DNA of 5,588 bases from Acidobacteriota bacterium (lineage in GTDB: Bacteria > Acidobacteriota > Vicinamibacteria > Vicinamibacterales > UBA2999): positions 1-5,588 of the forward strand of contig CANJYC010000143.1 of the NCBI GenBank assembly GCA_947478985.1, in the 5' to 3' direction. The first letter of the stretch is position 1; each line of letters opens with the position of its first letter. Both the position numbers and the translations under genes were made by a program. Under the pieces are notes generated by a model. The model ran no database searches and was not told the origin of the DNA. It saw nothing but the letters and a program-made list of their open reading frames with translations. Shown one piece after another: positions 4,931-5,588 of this stretch.

Positions 4931-5588
4931 AACGTCCGGCCTCAAACCCCCGCGGCGGGCACGACCGATGGCTGCTGTCGTACGCCGATCTGGTGACGCT
5001 GCTGCTCGCGGTCTTTACGACGCTCTATGCCGCATCCACGCTCGACGCTGAGAAGCTGGCGCGTGTGGAGTCGTCGGTGCGCGAGGCGTTCGACGCGCCG
5101 CCGGTGGTGGCTGCGGCCTCGCCCCGCGGTGCGGTCGTCCCTCCCGTGACGGTGGTCGCGGGCCAGGTCGCACAGGAAGAACTCAGGCTCCGTTTGTTCA
5201 AGCAGTTGAAGGAGGCGCTGCGACTCGAGCGCGTCGACATTCACCGCGACGCCAGAGGGTTGGTGGTCTCGCTACCCGAAGAGGCGGCCTTTCCGGTCGG
5301 AAGGACCGACATGTCGGCCGAGGCACGGTCCGTGATCGCGCGCATCGCCGATACCGTGGGCGCGGAGGCCAATGCCGTCCGGATCGAGGGGCATACCGAT
5401 AACGTGCCCATTCGGACTGCGCGCTATACGTCGAACTGGGAGCTGTCGACCGCGCGGGCCAGCGCAGTCGTGGCGTATCTCGTGCAGAGTGAGGGATTCG
5501 ACCCCACGCGCCTGTCGGCCGCCGGATATGGTGAATTTCACCCCCGGGTCGCGAACGACACCCCCATAAACCGGGCGCGCAATCGCCG
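4927..5588 (+). CDS. motB: Flagellar motor stator protein MotB, 3' partial
   Basis: The frame is open from ATG 4927 to the window edge (220 full codons). MotB anchors the stator to peptidoglycan and carries the ion-binding Asp. A short, partly basic N-terminus leads into one transmembrane helix (about 15-37) with WLLSYADLVTLLLAVF, where Asp21 matches the essential E. coli Asp32; the style is close to Bacillus-type MotB. Next comes a charged helix (about 40-56, DAEKLARVESSVREAF) in the position of the periplasmic plug, an Ala/Val/Pro-rich linker (57-80), and the OmpA-like peptidoglycan-binding domain from about 110: VRIEGHTDNVP (151-161), NWELSTARA (170-178), GYGE (200-203) and NRARNR (215-220). 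The sequence stops just before the expected 'RRVE' strand, so perhaps 10-40 residues are missing. Translation is coupled to motA by ATGA; no clear separate ribosome-binding site is seen. The Asp-containing helix and motA partner distinguish it from plain OmpA lipoproteins. Confidence 0.95.
   Translation, partial: MKRPASNPRGGHDRWLLSYADLVTLLLAVFTTLYAASTLDAEKLARVESSVREAFDAPPVVAAASPRGAVVPPVTVVAGQVAQEELRLRLFKQLKEALRLERVDIHRDARGLVVSLPEEAAFPVGRTDMSAEARSVIARIADTVGAEANAVRIEGHTDNVPIRTARYTSNWELSTARASAVVAYLVQSEGFDPTRLSAAGYGEFHPRVANDTPINRARNR

Larger units (their letters stand above)
1..5588 (+). other. Single co-directional operon joining sugar-nucleotide and flagellar stator genes
   Basis: All seven genes are on one strand with junctions of -17, +12, +21, -1, -4 and -4 bases. 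I see no rho-independent terminator (hairpin plus T-run) and no convincing -35/-10 promoter at any junction, and overlaps imply translational coupling for the last four genes. The promoter must lie upstream of the window and the end of the unit downstream. Co-transcription is inferred from spacing, not shown directly. Confidence 0.75.

Noticed and set aside
5272..5541. Minus-strand open frame opposite motB
   Set aside because: The plus strand encodes an unmistakable OmpA-like domain here, so the antisense frame is a shadow.

Overview
The window is a tightly packed, entirely plus-strand stretch of GC-rich bacterial DNA (roughly two thirds G+C by eye, with strong G/C bias at third codon positions). 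It has seven genes, no RNA genes, no mobile elements and no intergenic gap longer than 21 bases. The first and last genes run off the window. The flagellar motor genes show a flagellated, motile bacterium with peptidoglycan. GC content and protein style would fit a GC-rich soil or sediment lineage such as Acidobacteriota (Vicinamibacteria-like), Gemmatimonadota or a deltaproteobacterial group. That placement is a guess, because nothing in the window is taxonomically diagnostic.

Left part (1-4076), sugar-nucleotide module. The genes in order are: a PLP-dependent sugar aminotransferase of the DegT/DnrJ/EryC1/StrS family (PseC/SpsC-like, 5' end missing); a very short PseG-like UDP-sugar hydrolase homologue that looks internally deleted and C-terminally truncated; a HAD-superfamily phosphatase with an extra N-terminal stretch; a CarB-like ATP-grasp ligase; and an SpsF-type cytidylyltransferase. 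Aminotransferase plus PseG-like plus cytidylyltransferase is the signature of nonulosonic acid (pseudaminic/legionaminic-type) biosynthesis. The HAD and ATP-grasp genes are probable tailoring or variant-pathway steps. The dehydratase, N-acetyltransferase and nonulosonate synthase expected in such a pathway are not in view and would have to lie upstream or elsewhere.

Right part (4073-5588), flagellar stator. motA is followed by motB (3' end missing, only the last part of the OmpA-like domain absent). The proton-binding Asp of MotB and the conserved prolines of MotA are present.

The two modules are joined without a break. The cytidylyltransferase stop overlaps the motA start (GTGA) behind a strong AGGAGG ribosome-binding site, and motA overlaps motB by ATGA. 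The whole window therefore reads as one co-transcribed unit. Since pseudaminic and legionaminic acids are classic flagellin glycans, the simplest interpretation is a flagellin-glycosylation module read into the stator genes. The most interesting points are this fusion of glycan and motor operons, the miniature PseG, and the HAD/ATP-grasp pair of unknown product.
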